This document shows positions 1 through 5,026 of a stretch of DNA of 5,026 nt, piece by piece. This DNA is from Bacteroidota bacterium (GTDB taxonomy: Bacteria > Bacteroidota > Bacteroidia > Bacteroidales > P3). The position numbers and the translations under genes were made by a program. Position 1 is the first letter of the stretch. Every line of letters begins with the position of its first letter. The stretch is taken from assembly GCA_030540495.1 (NCBI GenBank), contig JAUNWC010000142.1, positions 1 through 5,026 of the forward strand, given 5' to 3'. A model generated the notes under the pieces. It was not told where the DNA came from and made no database searches. It saw only the letters and a program-made list of their open reading frames with translations.

Positions 1-462
1 TTCATCGCAAAGGAGTTTTAGGTTTGCTTGTTCATTGTCGTCTATGGAAATAAAGATAACGCCGTCTTGGGAAAGGAGTTTTTTAAGTAGTTGCAAGCGT
101 GGGTACATCATACAAAGCCATTTATCATCTCTTGATAGGTCTTCTGCCTCTTTGCCCACCACTTGTCCAAGCCATTTGACTATATGCGGGTCATTTACTT
201 TGTCGTTATATATCCAATTTTCGTTGCCCGTGTTATAAGGTGGGTCTATGTAGATACATTTTATTCTGCCTTCGTATTCAGGTAAAAGAGATTTGAGAGC
301 AAGCAAATTGTCGCCGTGAATTATTTTGTTGCCACTGTTAGTTGGGCTTTTGTCTTGTTCATCATTGTAACGAAAGCCATATTTATGCTCCAAAGTATAA
401 AAAGGCACTTCGTTATGATGGTTTATTACCTTATCTTTTCCAATCCAATTAAGTGTCGGCAT
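1..462 (-). CDS. Type III restriction-modification DNA adenine methyltransferase (Mod), N-terminal part, runs off left edge
   Basis: This is the N-terminal part (154 codons) of a site-specific adenine DNA methyltransferase, which transfers a methyl group from S-adenosylmethionine to N6 of adenine. Seen: the protein starts MPTLNWIGKDKVINHHNE, then has a HGDNLLALKSLLP segment at residues 49-61, catalytic motif IV DPPY at 73-76 inside IDPPYNTGNE, and VVGKEAEDLSRDDKWLCMMY around 91-110, followed by DGVIFISIDDNE. The order (motif IV first, with motif I expected later) and these strings match the beta-class type III Mod family, whose members are usually about 600 residues or more. The target-recognition region and motif I would therefore lie beyond the left edge, and a Res helicase/nuclease gene may follow there. 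The ATG at 460-462 was chosen because it gives the family's usual N-terminus. It begins 19 nt after the lipA stop without an obvious ribosome binding site, so co-transcription with lipA is likely. An orphan methylase without Res cannot be excluded. Confidence 0.9.
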   Translation of the reverse strand, partial: MPTLNWIGKDKVINHHNEVPFYTLEHKYGFRYNDEQDKSPTNSGNKIIHGDNLLALKSLLPEYEGRIKCIYIDPPYNTGNENWIYNDKVNDPHIVKWLGQVVGKEAEDLSRDDKWLCMMYPRLQLLKKLLSQDGVIFISIDDNEQANLKLLCDE

Positions 463-481
463 AGTATAGTTTCTCGTTTTT

Positions 482-1348
482 TTATTTTTTTAGTTTGGAT
501 TCTAAGAAACTTTTTTCTGCCATATAAGAGGAGCGTACCAAAGGACCGCTTTCCACATTGGCAAAGCCCATTTGTTTGCCCATTTCCTTGTATTTGGCAA
601 ACTGCTCTGGGCTAACATATTCTTTTACCTCCAAGTGTTTTTTTGTAGGTTGTAGGTATTGACCTATGGTAAAAAGTTGTACCCCCGCCGCTCTTACCTC
701 CTGCATCAATTTCTCTACCTCCTTTTCGTCTTCGCCCAAGCCTACCATTATACCCGTTTTGGTCAAAAAGCCTTTGTCTGAGGCATATTTCAACACTTTG
801 AGACTTACATCATATTTTGCCCTTGAACGAGTGGCGTTTGACAACCTTTCCACCGTCTCCATATTGTGAGAAAAAATATCCGGTTTAGCGGACAATACTA
901 TGTCCAACAACTCCTCTCTGCCATCAAAATCAGGAGTAAGAATTTCTATTGTAGTGTTTGGATTCTCTTGCCTAATAGCAAGGACGGTCTTTTTCCAATG
1001 CTCCGCACCTTTGTCTTCCAAATCGTCTCTATCCACTGAGGTTATTACGCAATGTTTTAAGCCCATAAGCCTAACGGAAGAGGCTATTTTGTTTGGTTCT
1101 TCTTTGTCCAAAGGCAAAGGTTTGCCCGTCATAGTAGCACAAAACTTGCAAGAACGAGTACATATTTCTCCCGCTATCATAAAGGTTGCTGTTCCCATTC
1201 CCCAACATTTGCTTGCATTAGGACATCTGCCACTTGAACAAATGGTATGCAATTTATTGAGGTCTACTATTTTCTTTACTTTCAAATACTCTTCCCCGTT
1301 TTCCAATGATATTTTCAACCAGGATGGTTTTCTCTTATTCTGCTCCAT
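482..1348 (-). CDS. lipA: Lipoyl synthase
   Basis: LipA is a radical-SAM enzyme that inserts two sulfur atoms at C6 and C8 of octanoyl groups bound to lipoyl domains (pyruvate and 2-oxoacid dehydrogenases, glycine cleavage H protein), completing lipoyl cofactor synthesis in the cytosol. Seen: both Fe-S cluster signatures are intact. The auxiliary cluster CX4CX5C is at C37, C42 and C48, the radical-SAM CX3CX2C is at C63, C67 and C70, and the C-terminal RSSY motif, which supplies a serine ligand to the auxiliary cluster, is at 272-275. Other family blocks are GTATFMIAGEICTRSC, TSVDRDDL and IEILTPDF. The length of 288 residues is normal for bacterial LipA, and the start fits the usual N-terminus with KPSWLK near residue 8. 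It begins 3 nt after the methyltransferase-like gene and is followed 19 nt later by mod. No lipB lies within the window. Identification is secure and nothing suggests loss of activity. Confidence 0.98.
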   Translation of the reverse strand: MEQNKRKPSWLKISLENGEEYLKVKKIVDLNKLHTICSSGRCPNASKCWGMGTATFMIAGEICTRSCKFCATMTGKPLPLDKEEPNKIASSVRLMGLKHCVITSVDRDDLEDKGAEHWKKTVLAIRQENPNTTIEILTPDFDGREELLDIVLSAKPDIFSHNMETVERLSNATRSRAKYDVSLKVLKYASDKGFLTKTGIMVGLGEDEKEVEKLMQEVRAAGVQLFTIGQYLQPTKKHLEVKEYVSPEQFAKYKEMGKQMGFANVESGPLVRSSYMAEKSFLESKLKK

Positions 1349-1351
1349 AAA

Positions 1352-1750
1352 TTACTTGCGTTTCAATATATAATCTTGTCTTCTCAAAAGTCTTTCGTTC
1401 CTAACTATTATTCCACAACTAAAAAAGTCAATACTCGCAAAAACAATCTCTTCCTTTTCCAATACTCTCTTCCAAAGAGAGAATAAACTTGACCTTTTGT
1501 GTATATCGTTTATTATGATTATTATAGGATTGTTTTCTCTTAACTTATCTTTAATAGTTTGATAATCTTCTGTTTGAACAACCAAACTTTGACCAAAATA
1601 CTTTGTTATCTCTTCTTTGATATTTCTTTTTTTTACTTTGGTATATAGGTTAAAAATCAAAGGTGAATGCACCGAATACTCGTCCTTTGCCCTTAAAGAG
1701 TATCGCAAATATTCCTTAAAATAAAAAAACATATCCTTTACTTGCATCAT
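1352..1750 (-). CDS. Methyltransferase-like protein lacking the SAM-binding core (hypothetical)
   Basis: This small protein (132 residues from the ATG at 1748-1750) resembles the two ends of a class I SAM-dependent methyltransferase family common in Bacteroidetes. Seen at the N-terminus: FKEYLRYSLRAKDEYSVHSP, with HSP at 28-30 and IFNLYTKV at 32-39. Seen at the C-terminus: a hydrophobic strand IIIII at 76-80, NDIH at 81-84, W93, SIDFF at 106-110 and GIIV at 113-116. In full-length relatives (roughly 230-270 residues, from memory) these ends flank a Rossmann core carrying the glycine-rich SAM loop and an acidic ribose-binding residue. Here only about 35 unrelated-looking residues (40-75) join them, and no GxGxG-like loop is present. 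The usual DDIHW appears as NDIHK. Methyltransferase activity therefore seems unlikely; it may be a decaying remnant or a reduced non-catalytic protein. An in-frame extension to 1873 exists, but the likely promoter lies inside it. ATGs at 1745-1747 and 1730-1732 are alternative starts. It is the first gene of the lipA transcript. Confidence 0.7.
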   Translation of the reverse strand: MMQVKDMFFYFKEYLRYSLRAKDEYSVHSPLIFNLYTKVKKRNIKEEITKYFGQSLVVQTEDYQTIKDKLRENNPIIIIINDIHKRSSLFSLWKRVLEKEEIVFASIDFFSCGIIVRNERLLRRQDYILKRK

Positions 1751-1761
1751 TCCTCTAAACT

Positions 1762-1775
1762 TTTCGTTTGCGAAA
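1762..1775. repeat. Short perfect inverted repeat at the candidate transcription start
   Basis: TTTCG (1762-1766) and CGAAA (1771-1775) form a perfect 5-bp inverted repeat around a TTTG spacer. It overlaps the end of the candidate -7 element and the predicted start of transcription, so it could be a small operator half-site pair. A site this short can occur by chance in A/T-rich DNA. Confidence 0.25.
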
Positions 1776-1800
1776 TTACAAAAAATAATCCTATAGCAAA
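1771..1800 (-). promoter_or_regulatory. Candidate Bacteroidetes-type promoter for the methyltransferase-like gene, lipA and mod
   Basis: Read leftward, TTTG at 1800-1797 could serve as the -33 element and TAATTTCG at 1778-1771 as the -7 element. The known Bacteroidetes consensus is TTTG, about 19-21 nt, then TAnnTTTG. Here the gap is 18 nt and the second element differs at one consensus position (C for T). Transcription would begin near 1764-1766, leaving a leader of about 15 nt before the ATG at 1750. This position supports 1750 or a nearby ATG as the start and argues against the longer reading from 1873. Assigned by pattern only. Confidence 0.45.
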
Positions 1801-1811
1801 GCAACTTGCTT
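1799..1811. repeat. 13-bp palindrome AAGCAA-C-TTGCTT touching the -33 element
   Basis: AAGCAA (1799-1804) and TTGCTT (1806-1811) are perfect reverse complements separated by one base. The left arm overlaps the TTTG proposed as the -33 element of the leftward promoter, which is a plausible place for a regulator to bind. No matching regulator family is recognised, and only one copy is seen in the window. Confidence 0.25.
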
Positions 1812-2000
1812 GTTTTATTTGTTTTACCCTGTTTATACAATATTTTACAAGAAGCAACGTTTAAGGAAAGCATTATGTAGATTTGTCGTAAGCCATCGGT
1901 AAATTCAATATCCTTTTTAGGAATCCCAATGTAAAAGAAGGCAATTTGTTAGAAAAGTTTTAAGACAAAAGGACTTAAAACCAAAAGATTTTTTGTTGCT

Positions 2001-2564
2001 ATGCATACATTGTTGATTGATAATCACGATTCTTTTTCTTACAATGTTTTTCATCTTTTAAAAAAAGTAGCCTCTGCTCTGCCCATAAAGGTCATTAGTT
2101 GTGAGAAAGTAAAGAAGGAAGACATTCTCTATTCAAGACGTATTATCCTTTCTCCCGGAGGAGGCTTGCCAACAGAATACCCCAACCTTATGCAAAGTAT
2201 TTATTTGGCTGAGAAACATTGCCCAATACTTGGCATTTGTTTGGGTCATCAGGCTTTGGCAATTCATTTTGGAGCAAAGTTGGAGCATCTTTCTTTGCCT
2301 TTTCATGGTTTGCAAAGTAATTTAAAAACAATAGATTGTCCTTTATTTCAAGGTATAGAAGAGGTAAAAGTTGCTCGTTATCATTCTTGGGTAGTAGCAA
2401 AACACTCCTTACCCAATACATTGCAAACAACTTCTTTGTCAGAGGAGGGGCATATAATGTCTTTTCAACACAAAAGTCTTCCTATTTGGGGCGTGCAGTT
2501 TCACCCTGAGTCCTTTGTTACAAGAAAAGGTGAACAAATGATTAGTAATTTTTTTAAGTTATGA
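2001..2564 (+). CDS. pabA: Aminodeoxychorismate synthase glutamine amidotransferase subunit
   Basis: PabA hydrolyses glutamine and passes ammonia to PabB for 4-amino-4-deoxychorismate synthesis, the entry to folate's 4-aminobenzoate moiety. Seen: a class I glutamine amidotransferase domain spans the whole 187 residues, the normal length. The N-terminus LLIDNHDSFSYN is typical of PabA/TrpG; the nucleophile is C80 in GICLGHQA, and the rest of the triad is H168 and E170 in VQFHPES. RYHSW at 126-130 is the usual conserved block. Two loops are atypical: the oxyanion-strand motif normally SPGPG reads SPGGG (51-55), and the HGK motif after it reads HGL (102-104). PabA and TrpG are close relatives and some bacteria share one protein for both jobs. 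The 4-bp ATGA overlap with pabB, whose sequence is ADC-synthase type, points to PabA here, though a shared role with anthranilate synthase is possible. The ATG at 2001 lacks a Shine-Dalgarno site, as is usual in this phylum. Confidence 0.93.
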   Translation: MHTLLIDNHDSFSYNVFHLLKKVASALPIKVISCEKVKKEDILYSRRIILSPGGGLPTEYPNLMQSIYLAEKHCPILGICLGHQALAIHFGAKLEHLSLPFHGLQSNLKTIDCPLFQGIEEVKVARYHSWVVAKHSLPNTLQTTSLSEEGHIMSFQHKSLPIWGVQFHPESFVTRKGEQMISNFFKL

Positions 2565-3541
2565 TAAGATATATTTCACCCGATAAGGCAAAAGAGCAAA
2601 TGAATAATTTGGGCAAAGAAAGAAAAAGTTTTCTATTTGCTTTTGATTATGAGTTAAGTAAGGCTTTTGTAATAGAAGAACCCTTAAGGCAAAAGGAGGT
2701 TTTGTTTTCCACACCGCTTGGCTCCAACCATAGTGCTTGTTGTCTCAAAAAAGATATTCCCTCTTTAAAGGCTTTTCCCATAGATTATTCTTTGTATAAA
2801 CAGGGGTTTGACAAGATAAAACTTTCGCTTCTTAGAGGAGATTCTTATCTTGCCAACTACACCGTAGCCACTCCCATAAAAATAACCCACTCCTTAGAGG
2901 AAATATTCTCCTATGTAAATAGTCCTTTCAAACTATGTTTGCCCGAGGAGTTTGTTTGTTTTTCGCCCGAGCGTTTTGTTAGAATAGAAAACAACAGCAT
3001 CTATACCCATCCTATGAAAGGCACCATAGACGCATCAATTCCTAATGCACAAAAAATTATTTTGAAAGACAAAAAAGAAACCGCCGAGCATATTACCATT
3101 GTAGATTTGTTAAGAAATGATATAGGTATGGTTGCAAAGGAGGTAGAGGTATTGAGGTTTAGGTATATGGACAAAATAACAAATTCTAAGGGTGGAAGTA
3201 TTCTACAAGTAAGCAGCGAAATAAAAGGTAGTTTGCAAGAGGATTGGAAAAAAGACATTGGCTCTATAATATTGCGACTTCTTCCCGCTGGTTCTATTTG
3301 TGGAGCGCCAAAAGAATCTACTCTAAGAGCCATAAATCGAGCCGAGAAAAAGCCAAGAGGTTTTTATAGTGGAGTGTTTGGATATTTTGATGGAGAGAGA
3401 CTTGATAGTGCGGTGCTTATCAGGTTTATAGAAAAGAAAAACGAGGAATATTTCTTTCGTAGCGGAGGAGGAATTACCGTCAATAGCCAATGCAAAAAAG
3501 AGTACGAGGAAGTAAATCAAAAAATCTATCTACCACTATGA
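2561..3541 (+). CDS. pabB: Aminodeoxychorismate synthase component I
   Basis: PabB converts chorismate and PabA-derived ammonia to 4-amino-4-deoxychorismate. Seen: the chorismate-binding domain includes GDSYLANYT (93-101), SPER (135-138), PMKGT (151-155), the EHITIVDLLRND block (176-187), GSICGAPK (244-251), RGFYSGVFGYFDG (266-278) and SGGGI (301-305). The decisive residue is K153 in PMKGT: ADC synthases have lysine here, forming a covalent intermediate with the substrate in E. coli PabB, whereas anthranilate synthase TrpE has alanine (PIAGT). Glutamates such as E173 and E176 are in place for Mg2+ binding. At 326 residues it is much shorter than E. coli PabB (about 450), with a reduced N-terminal region; compact forms like this are, to my knowledge, common in Bacteroidetes. 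Its ATG overlaps the pabA stop (ATGA, 2561-2564), and its stop overlaps the pabC start, so the three genes are probably translationally coupled. Confidence 0.94.
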   Translation: MIRYISPDKAKEQMNNLGKERKSFLFAFDYELSKAFVIEEPLRQKEVLFSTPLGSNHSACCLKKDIPSLKAFPIDYSLYKQGFDKIKLSLLRGDSYLANYTVATPIKITHSLEEIFSYVNSPFKLCLPEEFVCFSPERFVRIENNSIYTHPMKGTIDASIPNAQKIILKDKKETAEHITIVDLLRNDIGMVAKEVEVLRFRYMDKITNSKGGSILQVSSEIKGSLQEDWKKDIGSIILRLLPAGSICGAPKESTLRAINRAEKKPRGFYSGVFGYFDGERLDSAVLIRFIEKKNEEYFFRSGGGITVNSQCKKEYEEVNQKIYLPL

Positions 3542-4134
3542 ACAATATCTTTATAGAAACCATACGTTTGACTGCTGAGGGTGTTAATTATTTGAGTTAT
3601 CATCAAAAAAGAGTGGATAAAACGCTCAAAGACCACAACCTCCCTTGCCTTGAACTCAAAGACCTTCTGCACAATTTACCCAAACCACCAAGCCCTCTTT
3701 GTCGTTGCAGAGTGGTTTATGGACAAGTGAAGCCAAAGATTGAACTACTTCCTTACTCTCCCATTATTCGTAAAAGAGTAAAAATAGAGATAAACAACAC
3801 CATTGACTATTCTTATAAGTATTTGGATAGGGAGGAGTTAAACAAAATATTGCATAATTCTGTTTATCAAGACGCTATTATTATAAAAAACAATATGGTT
3901 ACAGATTCTTGCTTTGCCAATCTTGTCTTTGAAAACAAAGAAGGACTTTTTACACCCTCCTCTCCTTTGCTCAGAGGTACGGAAAGACAAAGGCTAATAG
4001 ATGAAAAGATAATCAGCGAAAAGGCGATTTTTCTTTCTGATATAAAGGAGTTTGATTTTGTTTATTTCATCAACGCTATGATGCCTTTGGGCTTTGCATC
4101 TGCTTTTGTGGTTACAGAGTTAGAAAAGCCTTAA
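3538..4134 (+). CDS. pabC: Aminodeoxychorismate lyase-like class IV aminotransferase
   Basis: PabC is a PLP enzyme that eliminates pyruvate from 4-amino-4-deoxychorismate to give 4-aminobenzoate. Seen: a fold-type IV (branched-chain aminotransferase-like) pattern, with the probable PLP lysine K94 in YKYLDR (93-98), aligning with the KHLNR region of E. coli PabC; then the DAIIIKNNMVTDSCFANLVF block (102-121), where TDSCFAN corresponds to the family's T-E-x-x-x-x-N loop, followed by TPSSPLLRGTERQ (129-141). The start at 3538 was preferred over an in-frame ATG at 3490 for two reasons. It forms an ATGA overlap with the pabB stop (3538-3541), and the family N-terminus begins at NIFIETIRL. The earlier start would add 16 residues overlapping pabB. 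At 198 residues it is clearly shorter than E. coli PabC (about 270), so it is a compact version. Context with pabA and pabB makes the lyase role likely; sequence alone cannot exclude another class IV activity. Confidence 0.87.
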   Translation: MNNIFIETIRLTAEGVNYLSYHQKRVDKTLKDHNLPCLELKDLLHNLPKPPSPLCRCRVVYGQVKPKIELLPYSPIIRKRVKIEINNTIDYSYKYLDREELNKILHNSVYQDAIIIKNNMVTDSCFANLVFENKEGLFTPSSPLLRGTERQRLIDEKIISEKAIFLSDIKEFDFVYFINAMMPLGFASAFVVTELEKP

Positions 4135-4196
4135 TAAAACTTACTATACCTCCTTTATTTTTCTACAAACTTGCCTTGGCAAATCATACAAAAGTA
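4135..4196. other. Convergent gap between pabC and the histidine kinase gene
   Basis: This 62-bp A/T-rich spacer separates the stops of two convergent genes, so a bidirectional terminator is expected here. The only symmetry is a weak TTGC-CTTG-GCAA element at 4171-4182 without a following T-run on either strand, so no terminator is called. Confidence 0.5.
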
Positions 4197-5026
4197 TTAT
4201 TCTACCCTGTGGAAAGTTATATTAAAAGTTGTGCCTTCGTTTTCTTTGCTAAAAAAGTTTATCTCTCCATCATATGATTCTATTATTGTTTTCACTATGG
4301 TAAGTCCTATGCCGTTGCCTTCTTGTTTGGTAGTGAAATGAGGATTAAATACCTTATCTCTATCCTCTTGCTTTATTCCACAACCATTGTCCGTTATGCT
4401 CACAATACAAAGCGAAGAACTTGTGCTTACTTTTATGGTTATTTTGCCCTCTTCCTTATCCCTTATGGCTTGAAAAGAGTTTTTTATCATATTGTTGAAT
4501 ATACGAGTAAATAAACTCTTTTCTCCCATAACATATATGGATTGCAAAGGAGGTTGAAATTCTATGCTTATATCGTTGGTATTAGCAAACAAATCTATTG
4601 CGTTTTGAATACACTGAGAGATATCTGTCTTTTCTTTCTTGTTTGGAGTTGGTTTGCTGTAATTATTTAACTCTGAGGCTATATTTCCAATGGTGTCTAT
4701 TTGAGAAATAAAAGAGGGAGCAAGTTTTTGAAACTTTTGAGCAAACAAATCTGGCTTTTCGTGCAGTACTTTTTGAAGGTATTGTATGGAGAGTTTCATA
4801 GGGGTAAGAGGATTGTTGATATCGTGAGCAACCTGAGAGGCCAATTCTCTCCAAGAAGAGTTACGCTCTTGTTGTTTTAGTAGATAAGAACTTTCCTCTA
4901 TTTTTTCTATCATAGAGTTATATGTCTTTATCAAATCGCCTACCTCATCATTTCTCTCCCAAGTTATTTTGTCGTTCTTGCCATTTATATCCACTTTTTT
5001 CAGTCTTTCTTGCAATAGTTGTAAAG
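4197..5026 (-). CDS. Sensor histidine kinase, C-terminal part (HAMP-HisKA-HATPase), starts beyond right edge
   Basis: This is the cytoplasmic end of a two-component sensor kinase; 275 residues are visible and the frame stays open to the right edge. Seen in order (counting from the codon at 5022-5024): the end of a HAMP linker with WERNDEVGDL and TYNSMIEKIEES; the HisKA dimerisation domain with phospho-acceptor H67 (codon 4824-4826) in QVAHDINNPLTPMK; and the HATPase domain with N box N178/N182 in NNMIKN, G1 box DNGCG (212-216), F box FNPHFTTK and G2 box GNGIGL (236-241). All residues needed for ATP binding and autophosphorylation appear present. The SWREL...QVAH...NPLTPMKLS signature is that of NtrY-like kinases, which usually carry a membrane-anchored N-terminal sensor; that part is not in the window, so the signal is unknown. 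The apparent start at 5013-5015 is an internal TTG (leucine), not a true start. No response regulator follows it downstream, since the next gene is convergent. Confidence 0.93.
   Translation of the reverse strand, partial: LQLLQERLKKVDINGKNDKITWERNDEVGDLIKTYNSMIEKIEESSYLLKQQERNSSWRELASQVAHDINNPLTPMKLSIQYLQKVLHEKPDLFAQKFQKLAPSFISQIDTIGNIASELNNYSKPTPNKKEKTDISQCIQNAIDLFANTNDISIEFQPPLQSIYVMGEKSLFTRIFNNMIKNSFQAIRDKEEGKITIKVSTSSSLCIVSITDNGCGIKQEDRDKVFNPHFTTKQEGNGIGLTIVKTIIESYDGEINFFSKENEGTTFNITFHRVE

Larger units (their letters stand above)
1751..2000. other. Divergent intergenic region between the leftward lipA run and the rightward pab operon
   Basis: These 250 bp are A/T-rich and contain the candidate leftward promoter and two short palindromes on the left side. 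The right part (about 1812-2000) should contain the promoter for pabA, but no pair of elements with acceptable spacing stands out. TTTG occurs at 1882-1885 and 1945-1948 without a well-placed TAnnTTTG partner. A small TCCT-TTTT-AGGA inverted repeat lies at 1911-1922. No riboswitch, tRNA or convincing small gene was recognised. Confidence 0.6.

Noticed and set aside
35..615. Open frames on the plus strand at 35-238 and 316-615
   Set aside because: Both are antisense to the clearly recognisable mod gene (the second also to the end of lipA) and show no protein-family features.
900..1373. 157-codon open frame on the plus strand across the 5' half of lipA
   Set aside because: It is antisense to a secure lipA, its product resembles no family, and it is best explained as a coding shadow.
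1751..1873. 41-codon in-frame N-terminal extension of the methyltransferase-like gene starting at 1873
   Set aside because: The extension (cysteine- and lysine-rich) does not resemble the family N-terminus, and the best promoter candidate for the gene lies inside it, so 1750 is the better start.
2133..2430. Minus-strand open frames inside pabA
   Set aside because: Shadows of a gene with an intact catalytic triad; no recognisable product.
3001..3520. Minus-strand open frames inside pabB (3001-3333 and 3323-3520)
   Set aside because: They lie opposite the conserved chorismate-binding core; hydrophobic translations here come from the complementary codons.
4171..4182. TTGC-CTTG-GCAA symmetry in the convergent gap as a terminator
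   Set aside because: The stem is only 4 bp with a usable loop and no T-run follows on either strand.
4808..4830. Histidine-box variant HDINNPL instead of the more usual HEIKNPL in the sensor kinase
   Set aside because: Aspartate next to the phospho-acceptor histidine is common in active HisKA kinases, and all ATP-binding boxes are intact, so this is ordinary variation.

Overview
The window looks like a chromosomal segment of a low-G+C member of the Bacteroidota (Bacteroidetes), probably Bacteroidales-like. The evidence is: A/T-rich coding sequence, no clear Shine-Dalgarno sites before most starts, a likely TTTG / TAnnTTTG-type promoter, a methyltransferase-like protein of a type I associate with Bacteroidetes, and very short PabB and PabC proteins of the style seen in that phylum. 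It contains no RNA genes, insertion sequences or CRISPR array that I can see.

Left half (1-1750, minus strand). Three genes are tightly packed and read leftward: a small protein that keeps only the two ends of a Bacteroidetes class I SAM methyltransferase (1352-1750), lipoyl synthase lipA (482-1348, 3 nt downstream), and the first 154 codons of an adenine-specific DNA methyltransferase of the type III Mod family (1-462, 19 nt after lipA). The Mod gene runs off the left edge. It is not covered by a minus-strand open reading frame with its own stop in the window, but the reading is clear, with a DPPYNTG motif. A candidate promoter for this run lies at 1771-1800.

Middle (1751-2000). This is a 250-bp divergent intergenic region with short palindromes around the candidate leftward promoter. 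I see no convincing promoter for the rightward genes.

Right half (2001-4134, plus strand). A three-gene operon, pabA-pabB-pabC, is joined by two ATGA stop/start overlaps. Together the genes encode the complete route from chorismate plus glutamine to 4-aminobenzoate: PabA releases ammonia, PabB makes 4-amino-4-deoxychorismate, and PabC removes pyruvate. The product feeds folate synthesis. Convergent to it, after a 62-bp gap, is the C-terminal part of a membrane-type sensor histidine kinase (4197-5026, minus), which enters from the right edge.

Most of the window is ordinary housekeeping sequence. The most unusual item is the methyltransferase-like protein that appears to have lost its SAM-binding core while staying in frame. 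The next is the placement of a type III modification gene directly behind lipA.
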